A DNA stretch of 64,000 bases from Planctomycetota bacterium (GCA_012959525.1 DUDB01000042.1:1-64000); one strand, 5' to 3'; positions 26,189 through 35,875 are shown, counted from the first letter of the stretch. The notes: generated from the sequence alone by a model not told the origin. Made by a program: numbers and translations.

Positions 26189-27264
26189 GCCTCGCCCTCC
26201 TTCTCTCCGCTGGTCTCGGGCTGGGGCCCACCCCCGTTGAACAGGACTACTTCGTCTACGTGACGGCGGAGTCCGCCGACGAGGTGTACGTGGTGCACTT
26301 CGACGGCCAGCAGGCTGGTATTCAATCGATGGTGGAGGTGGGCTACATGCCCACGGAGATCGAAGGGCCTCACGGATTGACCGTGGAGCCCGGAGGGGAG
26401 CACTGGTACCTATCGATGGCCCATGGGATGCCGTTTGGGACCCTCTACAAGTACCGGACCTCGGACAACCGGCTCGTAGGAAAGGTGGGCCTGGGCCTGT
26501 TCCCAGCGACCATGCAGATCTCGGTGGATACCGGTCTGCTCTACTGCGTCAACTTCGATCTGCATGGGGACATGAGTCCGAGCTCGGTTTCCATCGTGGA
26601 CCCCGAGGCGATGGTGGAGGTGGCCCGGACAACGACGGGCCCCATGCCCCACGGGTCCCGGCTCTCCGCCGATGGTCGGCGCCACTACTCCTGCGCCATG
26701 ATGAGCGACGAGCTGATCGAGATGGACGCCGGGACTTTTGAGGTCCTGCGTCGTCTGCACTTGGATGACGGGACCGGCGGCATCGCGCGCCCGCGCGACG
26801 GTGGGCACCACGACGCGGTCACGAAACCCACGTGGGTCCAGCCTCACCCCGACGGCAAGCGGGCCTTCGTCTGCCTGAACGGCTCGGCCCAGGTCGTGGA
26901 GGTCAACCTCAAGGACTGGGAGGTGTCGCGCCGCCTGCCCACCGCCAAGGCGCCCTACAACCTGGAGGTCAGCCCGGATGGCAAGCAGCTCGTCGTGACC
27001 TACAAGGGCGCGGCCTCGGTCGGCGTCTGGGATCTGGACAAGTCCGAAGAGCTCGCCCGCATCCCGACCACCCGCCGCATCACCCATGGCGTTGTCATTG
27101 CGCCTGACGGGAAGTTCGCTTTCGTTTCCAGCGAGGGCATCGGCGGCGAGCCGGGCTCCCTGGACGTCATTAACCTGACCACGCTCAAGCGGGTTGCATC
27201 CGTGGACCTGGGGCTTCAGGCTGGCGGGATCGCATTCTGGAAGATGGAGAAACGCGCTCAATGA
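26185..27264 (+). CDS. YVTN-family beta-propeller protein, exported
   Basis: I place the start at a TTG (26185-26187) that overlaps the previous stop as TTGA; the product then begins MSLALLLSAGLGLGP, a signal peptide, and has 359 residues. The longer frame from 26152 would lack one. The body is a seven-blade-like propeller with cytochrome-d1/YVTN-type repeats (YFVYVTAESADEVYVVHF, LSADGRRHYSCAMMSDELIEMD, VQPHPDGKRAFVCLNGSAQVVEV, EVSPDGKQLVVTYKGAASVGVWD, VIAPDGKFAFVSSEG). It keeps no heme-binding motif, so electron transfer is not supported. Stop and next start overlap as ATGA (27261-27264). The two propellers and the following TPR/redoxin protein are presumably made together and may form one periplasmic assembly. 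Confidence 0.85.
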   Translation: MSLALLLSAGLGLGPTPVEQDYFVYVTAESADEVYVVHFDGQQAGIQSMVEVGYMPTEIEGPHGLTVEPGGEHWYLSMAHGMPFGTLYKYRTSDNRLVGKVGLGLFPATMQISVDTGLLYCVNFDLHGDMSPSSVSIVDPEAMVEVARTTTGPMPHGSRLSADGRRHYSCAMMSDELIEMDAGTFEVLRRLHLDDGTGGIARPRDGGHHDAVTKPTWVQPHPDGKRAFVCLNGSAQVVEVNLKDWEVSRRLPTAKAPYNLEVSPDGKQLVVTYKGAASVGVWDLDKSEELARIPTTRRITHGVVIAPDGKFAFVSSEGIGGEPGSLDVINLTTLKRVASVDLGLQAGGIAFWKMEKRAQ

Positions 27265-29645
27265 TTCGACTGCTCATCGCCCTGTGTTGTACCGCGCCCC
27301 TCCTGGCCCAGGAGGAGCTGCCGGAGGGCCACTCCAGCCACGGCGAGGTTTTCAATGACGGCCCGCGTCAAGCGGCCTACCTGATGCCCGGGCAAGCGGG
27401 CGTCCACTTCCCGGTGACCTGCTCCGGAACGGAGCCGCAGCAGTTCTTCAATCAGGGCGTTGGCCAGCTGCACGGCTTCTGGTACTTCGAGGCGGAGCGC
27501 TCCTTCCGTCAGGTCGCGGCCCTCGATCCCGACTGCGCCATGGCCTATTGGGGCATGGCGATGGCCAACGTGGACAACGAAGATCGGGCGGCGGGCTTTG
27601 CTCGGGTGGCGTGGCTCAAGCGTGGCCTCGTGGATGATCGCGAGCGGCAGTTCATCGATGCCCTCGCTCGCTTCCACGAAGTGGAGGGAGCCGAGAACCC
27701 CAAGCGTCTGAAGGAGCAGGACGAGGAGAAGCGCAAGAAGGAGGAGGAGGCGCGCAAGAAGCGCCGCAAGACCCGCGCCGTGCGGTTGGCCAAGGACTAC
27801 GAGAACATCCTCTGGGACTACCCCGATGACATCGAGGCCAAGGCCTTCCTGGTGAACCGCCTCTGGCTCAATGGACGCCTGGGTTCGTCGATCACAAGCC
27901 GTCAGGCCAACGAAGCGCTCCTACAGCAGATCTTCGACGTTGCGCCGATGCACCCCGTGCACCACTACCGCATCCACTTGTGGGACGCTAAGGATTCGGC
28001 CGAGCGGGTCATCGAGGCGGCCGTCAAGTCCGGTCCCAGCGCCCCGGGAGTGGCCCACATGTGGCACATGGGCGGCCACATCTTCGATCGCCTGGGCCGA
28101 CATGACGACGCCGGCTGGCAGCAGGAAGCGTCAGCGCGCGTGGACCACGCGCACATGATGCGCGACCACGTCCTGCCCGATCAGATCCACAACTACGCCC
28201 ACAACAACGAGTGGCTTGTGCGCAGCCTGCGCCAACAGGGACGCATGCGGGAGGCGGTGGACCTGGCCAAGAACATGATCGAGCTGCCTCGACATCCCAA
28301 GTACAACACCCTGGAGAAGCGCGGCGGCAGCGCGTCCTATGGTCGCCGGCGGCTGCTGGAGACGCTTGAGTTGTTCGAGCAGTGGGAGGAGTTGATCACC
28401 CTCTCAAACACCATGTACCTCGAGCCTCCGGAGCAGGGCAAGGAGAGCCCGGCCGATCGGGCCGAGCGGCTCTACCTGCTGGCGAAGGCGCATGCGTACG
28501 CCCGGGATGGGGAGGGCTTCGAGTCGCATCTCGCCGCCCTGGCCGAGACCATCGTGAGCGCGAAGCTCGCACGGGTTGAGGCGTTGGAACAAGCGGAGAC
28601 CGATGGGCTGGAGGCGGACCTCAAGGACAGCGAGGTGCGTGCCGCCATGGACAAGGTCCTCGACGAACACCAGCGTATCCTGGACAACCTGCGCGACAAG
28701 CACGAGGCCCTGGTCGCGCTCCAGGATGCCTTGCGGGCCGACCTCTCCGGCAAGGAGTTGAAGGAGACCATCGACCTGCTGCGCAAGCGCCGCTTCGACA
28801 AGGGCCACCTGGCGCTCCTGTGTCTGGAGGCCGCTGACGCCGAGCAGGCCCTGGAGTTGGCCCGCGAGGCGGCCAAGGGGCGGGACAGTCACGTCTACCC
28901 CCAAGCCATCCTGGCCCACGTGCTGGACGCTGCGGGGAAGCGGGACGAGGCCCTGGAGGTCTTCGACACGCTGCGGGAGCGCTGTGCCCGGGTCGACCTC
29001 GATCTGCCCGCCTTCAAGCGTCTGGCGCCCCTGGCTGAGGCCCGCGATCTGCCCGCCGACTGGCGTCCGACGGCCGTGGTCCCCAGCGACGTGGCGGATC
29101 GCATCGACCTGGACACCCTGGGTCCACTGCGCTGGACTCCACCGGCCGCGCCGGGCTTCCGTCTGGCGAACGGATTCGAGGGCGAGGTCTCCCTGGCCGA
29201 CTACGAGGGCCGCCCGGTGCTTGTGATCTTCTTCTTGGGCTTCGGGTGCGTGCACTGCGTCGACCAGCTGAACGCCATGAAGCCGGCTGCGGCGGACTTC
29301 ACAGCTGCAGGCATCGACATCGTCGCCATTGGAACCGACTCCATTCAGCAACTGAACGACTCCCAGGCCGCGGACACCGAGGAGACGGCCTATCCCTTCC
29401 CCATCCTGGCCGATCCGGAGCTGGTGGAGTTCAAGCGCTGGCGAAGCCACGATGACTTCGAGAAGGCCGCCTTGCACGGCACCTACCTGATCGACAGCAA
29501 GGGCCTCATCCGCTGGCAGGACATCTCCTACGAGCCCTTCATGGAGGTCGAGTTTCTTCTGGCCGAGTCCGTGCGCCTGCTGGGCCTGCCGGAGCCCGCC
29601 GCCTCCCAGGGCCGATTCTCATCGACTCAACCCACGGAAGAGTGA
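27261..29645 (+). CDS. TPR-repeat protein with C-terminal thioredoxin-fold (AhpC/TSA) domain
   Basis: A 794-residue exported protein (signal peptide MIRLLIALCCTAPLLAQ). The N-terminal half has TPR-like helices (GFWYFEAERSFRQVAALDPDCAMAYWGMAMA, and later HMWHMGGHIFDRLGRHDDAGW), with a strongly charged Lys/Glu coiled coil at about 150-175. A second helical block (about 400-590) includes QAILAHVLDAAGKRDEALEVFD. The last 190 residues are a redoxin: APGFRLANGFEGEVSL, then FFLGFGCVHCVDQL with a CxxC pair (Cys663, Cys666), and GTYLIDSKGLIRW with the cis-Pro region shifted. Predicted periplasmic thiol-disulfide protein tethered to a protein-binding scaffold. Third gene of the propeller operon; starts inside the previous gene as ATGA. 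Confidence 0.88.
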   Translation: MIRLLIALCCTAPLLAQEELPEGHSSHGEVFNDGPRQAAYLMPGQAGVHFPVTCSGTEPQQFFNQGVGQLHGFWYFEAERSFRQVAALDPDCAMAYWGMAMANVDNEDRAAGFARVAWLKRGLVDDRERQFIDALARFHEVEGAENPKRLKEQDEEKRKKEEEARKKRRKTRAVRLAKDYENILWDYPDDIEAKAFLVNRLWLNGRLGSSITSRQANEALLQQIFDVAPMHPVHHYRIHLWDAKDSAERVIEAAVKSGPSAPGVAHMWHMGGHIFDRLGRHDDAGWQQEASARVDHAHMMRDHVLPDQIHNYAHNNEWLVRSLRQQGRMREAVDLAKNMIELPRHPKYNTLEKRGGSASYGRRRLLETLELFEQWEELITLSNTMYLEPPEQGKESPADRAERLYLLAKAHAYARDGEGFESHLAALAETIVSAKLARVEALEQAETDGLEADLKDSEVRAAMDKVLDEHQRILDNLRDKHEALVALQDALRADLSGKELKETIDLLRKRRFDKGHLALLCLEAADAEQALELAREAAKGRDSHVYPQAILAHVLDAAGKRDEALEVFDTLRERCARVDLDLPAFKRLAPLAEARDLPADWRPTAVVPSDVADRIDLDTLGPLRWTPPAAPGFRLANGFEGEVSLADYEGRPVLVIFFLGFGCVHCVDQLNAMKPAAADFTAAGIDIVAIGTDSIQQLNDSQAADTEETAYPFPILADPELVEFKRWRSHDDFEKAALHGTYLIDSKGLIRWQDISYEPFMEVEFLLAESVRLLGLPEPAASQGRFSSTQPTEE

Positions 29646-29661
29646 GCGGGGAGTTGGGCCA

Positions 29662-29689
29662 CGACTGACCGGCATTTGCCCGGCAGTCG
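29662..29689 (+). terminator. Hairpin after the propeller/TPR operon
   Basis: CGACTG (29662-29667), a bulged A and CCGG pair with CCGG and CAGTCG (29684-29689) around a 7-nt loop, 16 nt after the stop at 29645. There is no T-tract, so termination strength is uncertain. The rest of the 229-nt gap shows no other clear element. Confidence 0.5.
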
Positions 29690-29874
29690 CGAAGGAGCGT
29701 CGTCAGCACCGAATTCTGCAAGAGAATAGGGAGGGTCTTCTTACCTTCCGGCCATTTTGTTCGGCGGCTGTTTTTTCGGGGGCAGGCGTTCGGGTTGGTG
29801 CGTTCTCTCGCTTGTGTGCCTAACGGTCCAGCGCGGACCGAGTACTGCCTTCCTGCCCTTATCGAGGTTTGCCT

Positions 29875-32085
29875 TTGGTTCGTCCCTGCCCTGCGTCGCG
29901 GCTGTCCTTCTCGTTCTTTTCAATCCTGACCCTGACCCTCACCGCCGGATGTGGCGGAGGAGGAGGTGCCTCCAGCGGTGGCGATGACCCGCCTCCCAGT
30001 ATCAGCGCGCCCACGATCGACTCTATCGATCTCAAGAACGGCCCAGTGCACGGGGGTTTTCCGGTGAAGATCCTGGGTAACGACTTCTCCTCAGGCATGC
30101 AACTCACCATCGGCGGTCTGGCGCTGGAGTGCATGCACGTCCTGGACTCGTCCACGGTCGTAGGAGTCACCCCGCCCGGCTTGGAGGGGTTAGCGGACGT
30201 CAAGGCCACCAACAGTAAGGGCTCGGACACGCTCGAAGACGGTTTTGAATTCCATGAGGGTCCCTGGCAACTTTGCGGGATGCAGGGTGGCAAGGTAAAC
30301 GCCATCGCTGTGGACCCCTCGGACCCTTTGGTCATGTACATGGGAACGGATGCAGGTCTGCTGAAGTCCACCAGCGGCGGAAAGCAGTGGAGTCCGCTCC
30401 TCGAGGATGTCGACTCGGGCACAGCGCGCGTCCGCATCATCTCGATTCTGATTGACCCCGTGGATACCAGCACGATCTACGCTGGCAGATATGGACAACT
30501 CCTGAAGAGTGTGGACGCAGGTGCTACTTGGATCGAGACCTCCGGAGGAATCAAGGCTGGTGAATGCACGGCGTTCGATCCGAGTGATTCGAGAGTGCTG
30601 TATGCCGGGGGGTTTGGTCTCTACAAGAGCCTGGATGCGGGAGAAACCTGGACTCAGATAGACTCAGGATTCGACAGTAATGCTGTCCGGGTTGTGGTCG
30701 TCGATCCGTTCGAGACAGATACTGTTTTTGCTGGCACAAATGACGGTGTCTACAGGAGTACGGACGCAGGTGATACGTGGGTGCGTGTGGATCCCGCTCT
30801 TGGCTACAACTCGGGCCTGGCCTTGGATCCTCTCGTGCCAGGACACCTACTGGCCGCCATGAGCGGCAACCTGTACGAGAGTTCTGACTGGGGCGGGACG
30901 TGGAGCCTGGTGGAGGACGGTCTTCCGTCTGGCAGCGATCTAGTGGCTTTTGACCCATCAACACCCGGATCGGTCTACGTGGCTCGATCGGGCTCGATGT
31001 ATAAGAGAGTTGCTGGAAGCGACTCGTGGTTTCCCATCAATTCCGGTTTATTGCCAAGCAGCATTCAGGCCATCGGATTCGATTCGGCCGAGTCGGAGAC
31101 CTTGCTGGTGGGGACGTTCGAAGCACTCCAGGCAAGTACTGACGGAGGGCTCACGTGGACTCGATTGGACGAGTTCCGTTCCGTCCCCTTTGTCACTGAC
31201 GTCTGCGTGGACCCTTCCACCCCGGATACTGTGTATGCCTGCTCAAGTGGCTCAGCTCAGAAGAGTGCGGACGGCGGGAAGTCATGGGTGACAATTGCTG
31301 ATGCCCAGCTCTTGAGTTCAAGCGTGTTCAATTTCAATGCGATTGCAGTCGACCCGATCAATGGTGACCTCTTCCTAGGCACCTCGCATGGCATCCACAA
31401 GAGCAATGACGGTGGCGAGTCGTGGACCGATAAGGGACTCTCATTTGTGACCCGGATTGTCATCAATCCACTGGATACGACGATCATCTACGCTGGGACA
31501 CAAATCTCTGGGCTCCATAAGAGCACGGATTCAGGCGACACGTGGGTCCGGGTGGATTCTGGGTTCACGGGTGAGCGGATCATGGACGTCACCTTGGACC
31601 CCGTGACGCCACAGACCATCTACGCTTCCTGCACTGGCGCCGAGAGCCGGATCTATCGGAGCCTGGACGAGGGCGCGACGTGGACGCAGGCATCCGGGGA
31701 TTTCGGTGTATGGGTCTTGGATATCGAGATTGCCCCTTTGCAGCCGCAGACCCTCTACGCCGCTACCTATTTCGGTGGCCTCTTCAAGAGCTCGGACATG
31801 GGAGGATCCTGGACCCGCATCGACGCCGGCTTTCCTACCACCGCCGTCTTCGGCGTCGCGGTTGACCCACAGGATCCCTCCGTGCTCTACGCGTCTTCAC
31901 ACTACGCTCTCATGTCAAGCAATGACGCAGGTGCTAGTTGGACCAAAGCTATCGACGCGATTTGGACCGCTTACCTGCCTGGCTCTTCCCATTACTTGGG
32001 CATCACCTTCGATTCGCTGGATTCCGACACCTTCTACCTGGGAACGACCGCCGGTCTGATCAAGACGACGACGGCTGGCCTGTGA
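29875..32085 (+). CDS. Lipoprotein with IPT/TIG domain and twelve Asp-box (BNR-like) repeats
   Basis: No ATG precedes the signal sequence. TTG codons lie at 29869 and 29875; GAGG at 29864-29867 fits the second (7 nt spacing), giving 736 residues. The signal ends LTAGC, a lipobox, followed by Gly/Ser. Residues of about 40-115 look like an IPT/TIG Ig-fold (NGPVHGGFPVKILGNDFSSG). The rest carries twelve repeats with the Asp-box form S-x-D-x-G-x-T/S-W (KSTSGGKQW, KSVDAGATW, RSTDAGDTW, KSADGGKSW, KSNDGGESW, SSNDAGASW and others), each after a VDP-xxPxTxYAG strand, as in VPS10/sortilin or photosystem-assembly propellers. It likely makes one or two propellers outside the cell. Ligand unknown. Confidence 0.85.
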   Translation: MVRPCPASRLSFSFFSILTLTLTAGCGGGGGASSGGDDPPPSISAPTIDSIDLKNGPVHGGFPVKILGNDFSSGMQLTIGGLALECMHVLDSSTVVGVTPPGLEGLADVKATNSKGSDTLEDGFEFHEGPWQLCGMQGGKVNAIAVDPSDPLVMYMGTDAGLLKSTSGGKQWSPLLEDVDSGTARVRIISILIDPVDTSTIYAGRYGQLLKSVDAGATWIETSGGIKAGECTAFDPSDSRVLYAGGFGLYKSLDAGETWTQIDSGFDSNAVRVVVVDPFETDTVFAGTNDGVYRSTDAGDTWVRVDPALGYNSGLALDPLVPGHLLAAMSGNLYESSDWGGTWSLVEDGLPSGSDLVAFDPSTPGSVYVARSGSMYKRVAGSDSWFPINSGLLPSSIQAIGFDSAESETLLVGTFEALQASTDGGLTWTRLDEFRSVPFVTDVCVDPSTPDTVYACSSGSAQKSADGGKSWVTIADAQLLSSSVFNFNAIAVDPINGDLFLGTSHGIHKSNDGGESWTDKGLSFVTRIVINPLDTTIIYAGTQISGLHKSTDSGDTWVRVDSGFTGERIMDVTLDPVTPQTIYASCTGAESRIYRSLDEGATWTQASGDFGVWVLDIEIAPLQPQTLYAATYFGGLFKSSDMGGSWTRIDAGFPTTAVFGVAVDPQDPSVLYASSHYALMSSNDAGASWTKAIDAIWTAYLPGSSHYLGITFDSLDSDTFYLGTTAGLIKTTTAGL

Positions 32086-32122
32086 GCCTGACATTCGGCC
32101 AGAGGCCGAGCTGAGAAACTGC

Positions 32123-32163
32123 GAGTCCCCCCCCGGCGCCTCCCTGGCTTCGGTTGGGGACTC
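32123..32163 (+). terminator. Terminator-like stem between convergent genes
   Basis: GAGTCCCC (32123-32130) pairs with GGGGACTC (32156-32163), followed on this strand by the T-rich TGTCTTTCT. An additional small hairpin, TCGGCC-AGA-GGCCGA (32095-32109), precedes it. Together they separate the Asp-box lipoprotein from the metal-efflux operon. Confidence 0.5.
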
Positions 32164-32170
32164 TGTCTTT

Positions 32171-32668
32171 CTACTCCACCAAGGGAGCGGCGGACCCCAG
32201 CACCTTGGTGCCATCCGGTGCCTCGATCTCATACCACCACATCAGGGGCGAGGGCAGCGGGTCGGGAGCCGTCACGTGGACGTCGTAGTCGTCGTGGGAG
32301 GGGGCGTATTCGCCCAGGCCCACGAAGGACAGAGTGCGGTCCTCGGTGCCCAACCAGGCACGCACGGCGGTCGCGCCCTGGTCGTTGTAGGGCAGCTTGA
32401 TAACCAGCTGGGCTTCCCCGCCGGGCACCACGTGGCCGTGGCCCTGGGCCAGCTCGACGGTCATGTCGCCGGCAGTGCTCGTGCCCAGGGACTCCTCGTT
32501 GTGCTCATGGCCGTCGGCACCGTGGGCCGCATCCTCGTCATGGTGATCGGCGTCCGTGGGGGACTCGTCGGCTGGATGCTCGTGTCCGTGATCGTCGCTG
32601 CAGGCGGGCAGCGCAAGGAACAGAAGTGGCGTGAGCAGCAGAGAGGTCAGGGCCGGGTGTCGTTGCAT
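32171..32668 (-). CDS. His-rich lipoprotein of the metal efflux operon
   Basis: A 165-residue lipoprotein (signal ending LALPAC, Cys23). Residues of about 26-62 are a His/Asp/Glu-rich run (DDHGHEHPADE, DADHHDEDAAHG, DGHEHNEE) that looks like a divalent-metal-binding segment. The remaining 90 residues form a beta-rich domain (MTVELAQGHGHVVPGGEAQLVI, VRAWLGTEDRTLSFVGLG). It is the last gene of the operon, 36 nt after the RND pump stop. Predicted to buffer or deliver metal in the periplasm, by analogy with small His-rich proteins linked to efflux pumps; no defined family recognised. The start ATG at 32668 lacks a visible ribosome binding site. Confidence 0.8.
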   Translation of the reverse strand: MQRHPALTSLLLTPLLFLALPACSDDHGHEHPADESPTDADHHDEDAAHGADGHEHNEESLGTSTAGDMTVELAQGHGHVVPGGEAQLVIKLPYNDQGATAVRAWLGTEDRTLSFVGLGEYAPSHDDYDVHVTAPDPLPSPLMWWYEIEAPDGTKVLGSAAPLVE

Positions 32669-32704
32669 GGGATCAGGTAAGGGGGGGAGAGGTCGAGGCG
32701 CAGG

Positions 32705-35700
32705 TCAGTCGGATGAGTGGCTCCTGCGTGCGCCGTGGATCAGAGCGTAACCCGCGGGCACCAGGATGAGGTTCAGGAAAGTCGAGGTGAGCAATCCTCC
32801 CAGGATTACCACCGACAAGGGCGCCAGAATCTCGTTCCCCGGCTGGTCGCCTTGCAGGACCAGGGGCGTCAGGGCCAGAGCGGCCGTGAGGGCGGTCATG
32901 AGGATGGGAACCACGCGCTCCAGGGAACCCTGGATGATGGCGCTGTACACGGAGTGCCCCTCGTTCTTCATCAGGTAGGCGTAGTGGTTCACCAGCAGGA
33001 TGCCGTTGCGCACGGCGATGCCGAAGAGGGTGATGAAACCCACCAGGCTTGCGATGGACAGGACCGGCGCGACGTACGTGCCCGCGCCAAAGAGAGCGCC
33101 CAGGTTCTGGAAGACGCTGGGGGACTCCACCAGGAACAGAGCCAGTACGCCGCCGATCAGGGCCAGGGGCAGGTTGACCAGAACCAGGATCGAATCCGGC
33201 ATCGAGCCGATGGCCAGCTGCAGGATCACCATCATCACCGCGAGGACCGCCAGGCTCGACCAGAGGATCGTACGGCTGGCGGATTGTTGAGCTTCGAACT
33301 GGCCACCGTACTTCACCCGGTAGCCGGACCGAGCGACGATGGGATCCACGCGCTCTCGCACGGCCTCCACCAGATGGCCCAGGTTGGCCCCCTCGGCCAC
33401 GTTCAGGGAGATGACCGCCTTGCGTTGGGAGTCCTCGCGAGCGATCAGGTTGGAGGTCATCTCCGGACCCAGGTCCGCCACCTCCGCCAGGCGCACCAGG
33501 GCGCCGCCCGCACCGCGCAGGATCAAGCGCCGCAGGTCCCCCTCGTCATCGCGACTCTCAGGAGCCAGACGCACGGCGAGGTCATAGCGGCGCACGCCCT
33601 CGTTCACCTGCGCCACCTGCACCCCGAAGATCGCATCGCGCACCTGGCCCGCGGCGTCGGCGGGCGTCAGGCCGTAGGCCGCCAGGTCGGCGGGCCGATA
33701 GGTGATGGGCAGGGACTGGATCATCAGCTCGCGATTGGCCGCGATGTCGCGCGCACCGGGCAGGGACTGGAGCTCCGCTTCGATCTCTTTCGCGATGCGC
33801 CTCAGGCTGTCCAGATTGTCCCCGTAGACGTTGATGGCGATGGCCGCAGGCGTGCCCGAGAGGATGTGGCTCAAGCGATGGCCGATGGGCTGGCCGATGT
33901 TCGCCGTAATGCCGGGAACCTGCTCGAGTACGGCGGACATGCGTTCACGTACGTCCTCCATGGAGTGACCGGGCATGATCGTGACGTCCAACTCCGAGGT
34001 GCTGACCGGTTCCGCGTGCTCGTCTCGTTCAGCGCGACCCGTCCGGCGTGTCACGCTGCGCACCCCTTCCAACTCCAGGAATTGCGCACCGACGGAGGAG
34101 GCCATGCGATCGCTGGCGCGCAGGGACGTGCCAGGGGGAGCGAAGAGACCCACGGTAAAGGTCCCTTCGTGGAATTCCGGGAGGAAGGAGGATCCGAAGG
34201 TCGATCCCAGCCACAGGGTGGCGGCCGTGGCCAGGGCTGCGCCGGTCAGGAGCAGTCCCTTGCGCTCCAGGGCCCCGTGCAGCATGGGCTCGTACCAGCG
34301 CTTCAGCGCACGCACCAGGAAGCTCTCACGTTCGTGGGCTTGAGTGTGCTCGCCACCCAGGAGTAGGCGGCAGAGGGCGGGGGTGACGGTCAGGGCGACC
34401 AGCAGGGAGGCGGCCAGGGAGACCACGAAGGCGATGCCCAGAGGCCGGAAGAAGCGCCCCTCGATGCCATCCAGGAACATCAGGGGCATGAAGACCAACC
34501 CGATCAGGAGGGTGGCGAAGACCATCGCCGGCCGGATCTCGTTGCTGGCTCTGAAGATCACCCGGCTTGTAGAGCGCCGCGATTCGGCGGGCAGGAGCGC
34601 GTTCTGCTTGAGGCGGCGAAAGACGTTCTCCACGTCGATGATGGCGTCGTCCACCAGGCTGCCCACGGCGATGGCCAGGCCGCCCAGGGTCATGACGTTG
34701 ATGGTCTCGCCGAGGGCTTGCAAGACGAGCAGGCCGGCGGCGAGGGAGAGGGGTAGGGCCGTCAGGGTCACCAGCGTCGTGCGCAGGTTGAGGAGGAACA
34801 GCAGCAGTATGGCCGAGACGATCAAGGCCGCGTCCCGCAGGGCCACGACCACGTTGTGGATCGCGACCTGAATGAAATCCGCTTGTCGGAAGACCTGCCG
34901 GTTGATCTCGATTCCAGCGGGCAGCGCGCTCGACATGTCATCGAGCAGCTCATCCACCGCGTCGGTGAGCGTAAGGGTGTTGGTGCCCGTGGCCTTCTTC
35001 AGGGTCAAGATCACGGCGGGGCGCCCGCCATCCGCCCCGCTCCCACGCGCGGGTGCCGGACCCAGTCGGACCTCGGCTACCTGGCCGATGGTCAGGGGCG
35101 CGCCTGCATGGATTTTCACCAGGGCCCCGGCGATGTCCTGCACGGAACGCACCCGGCCGCTCTGGCGAATGGGAACCTCGAGGTGGTCGGCGTCCGGCAG
35201 ATAGCCCGCGCTCAGGGTGCTGTGGGCCGCCCCGGCGGCGGCGGCCACGTCGCGCACCGTCAGGCCATAGAGGCGCAGGGATTCCTGGTCCACCAGGACC
35301 TGGTACTCGGGCAACTCGCCACCGATGACCGAAATCTGGGCCACGCCGGGGATGGCGAGCAGTCGGTTGCGCAACTCGAACTCCCCAAAGGCGCGCAGGT
35401 CCATGTCGCTCGTGGTGCCATCCGGTGAGGAGAGGGCCAGGAGCATGATCTCCCCGGTGATGGAGGTGATGGGGGTCATCTCCGCGTGGCTGCCCTCGGG
35501 CAGGTCCTCGCGCACGGCATCGAGCCGCTCTGCCACCAGCTGGCGCGCGCGGTAGATGTCCATGCCCCAGTCGAACTCGATGTAGGCGATGGAGAGTCCG
35601 CTGGCACTACTGGACCGCACGCGCTGGACGCCGGGCACACCACGAGCCGCGGCCTCGACGGGGAAGGTGACGTACTGCTCCACCTCATCGGCCGCCAGTC

Positions 35701-35863
35701 CCGGTGCCTCCGTCATCACCACCACGGTGGGGGAGTTGAGGTCGGGGAACACGTCCACGGGCGCGTCGGGCAGGCGGTACGCGGCCCACCCCAGAACTAG
35801 CAGTGCACCGATTAACACCAGGGCGGCGTTGTCGATGGAGAAGCGGATCAGATTCTTGAGCAC
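32705..35863 (-). CDS. Heavy-metal efflux RND pump (CzcA/CusA family)
   Basis: A 1052-residue inner-membrane proton/metal antiporter of the HME-RND family. The N-terminus (IRFSIDNAALVLIG, YRLPDAPVDVFPDLNSPTVVVMTEAPG) and the layout of two periplasmic loops and 12 helices are typical. In the TM4 segment AIAVGSLVDDAIIDVEN, Asp405 and Glu412 align with the proton-relay acids, and Ala replaces the first Asp of the Czc-type DFG motif, as in CusA. The three methionines of the CusA copper site are not evident in the porter region; instead His-containing segments (ERDEHAEPVS, GHRLSHILSGTP) occur. So the metal is uncertain: zinc, cobalt, nickel or copper. Twelve nucleotides separate it from the adaptor gene. 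Confidence 0.95.
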   Translation of the reverse strand: MLKNLIRFSIDNAALVLIGALLVLGWAAYRLPDAPVDVFPDLNSPTVVVMTEAPGLAADEVEQYVTFPVEAAARGVPGVQRVRSSSASGLSIAYIEFDWGMDIYRARQLVAERLDAVREDLPEGSHAEMTPITSITGEIMLLALSSPDGTTSDMDLRAFGEFELRNRLLAIPGVAQISVIGGELPEYQVLVDQESLRLYGLTVRDVAAAAGAAHSTLSAGYLPDADHLEVPIRQSGRVRSVQDIAGALVKIHAGAPLTIGQVAEVRLGPAPARGSGADGGRPAVILTLKKATGTNTLTLTDAVDELLDDMSSALPAGIEINRQVFRQADFIQVAIHNVVVALRDAALIVSAILLLFLLNLRTTLVTLTALPLSLAAGLLVLQALGETINVMTLGGLAIAVGSLVDDAIIDVENVFRRLKQNALLPAESRRSTSRVIFRASNEIRPAMVFATLLIGLVFMPLMFLDGIEGRFFRPLGIAFVVSLAASLLVALTVTPALCRLLLGGEHTQAHERESFLVRALKRWYEPMLHGALERKGLLLTGAALATAATLWLGSTFGSSFLPEFHEGTFTVGLFAPPGTSLRASDRMASSVGAQFLELEGVRSVTRRTGRAERDEHAEPVSTSELDVTIMPGHSMEDVRERMSAVLEQVPGITANIGQPIGHRLSHILSGTPAAIAINVYGDNLDSLRRIAKEIEAELQSLPGARDIAANRELMIQSLPITYRPADLAAYGLTPADAAGQVRDAIFGVQVAQVNEGVRRYDLAVRLAPESRDDEGDLRRLILRGAGGALVRLAEVADLGPEMTSNLIAREDSQRKAVISLNVAEGANLGHLVEAVRERVDPIVARSGYRVKYGGQFEAQQSASRTILWSSLAVLAVMMVILQLAIGSMPDSILVLVNLPLALIGGVLALFLVESPSVFQNLGALFGAGTYVAPVLSIASLVGFITLFGIAVRNGILLVNHYAYLMKNEGHSVYSAIIQGSLERVVPILMTALTAALALTPLVLQGDQPGNEILAPLSVVILGGLLTSTFLNLILVPAGYALIHGARRSHSSD

Positions 35864-35875
35864 TATCGTCTCTCC

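Noticed and set aside
32717..34366. 549-codon + strand frame opposite the RND pump gene
   Set aside because: Antisense shadow; Gln/His-rich composition without domains.
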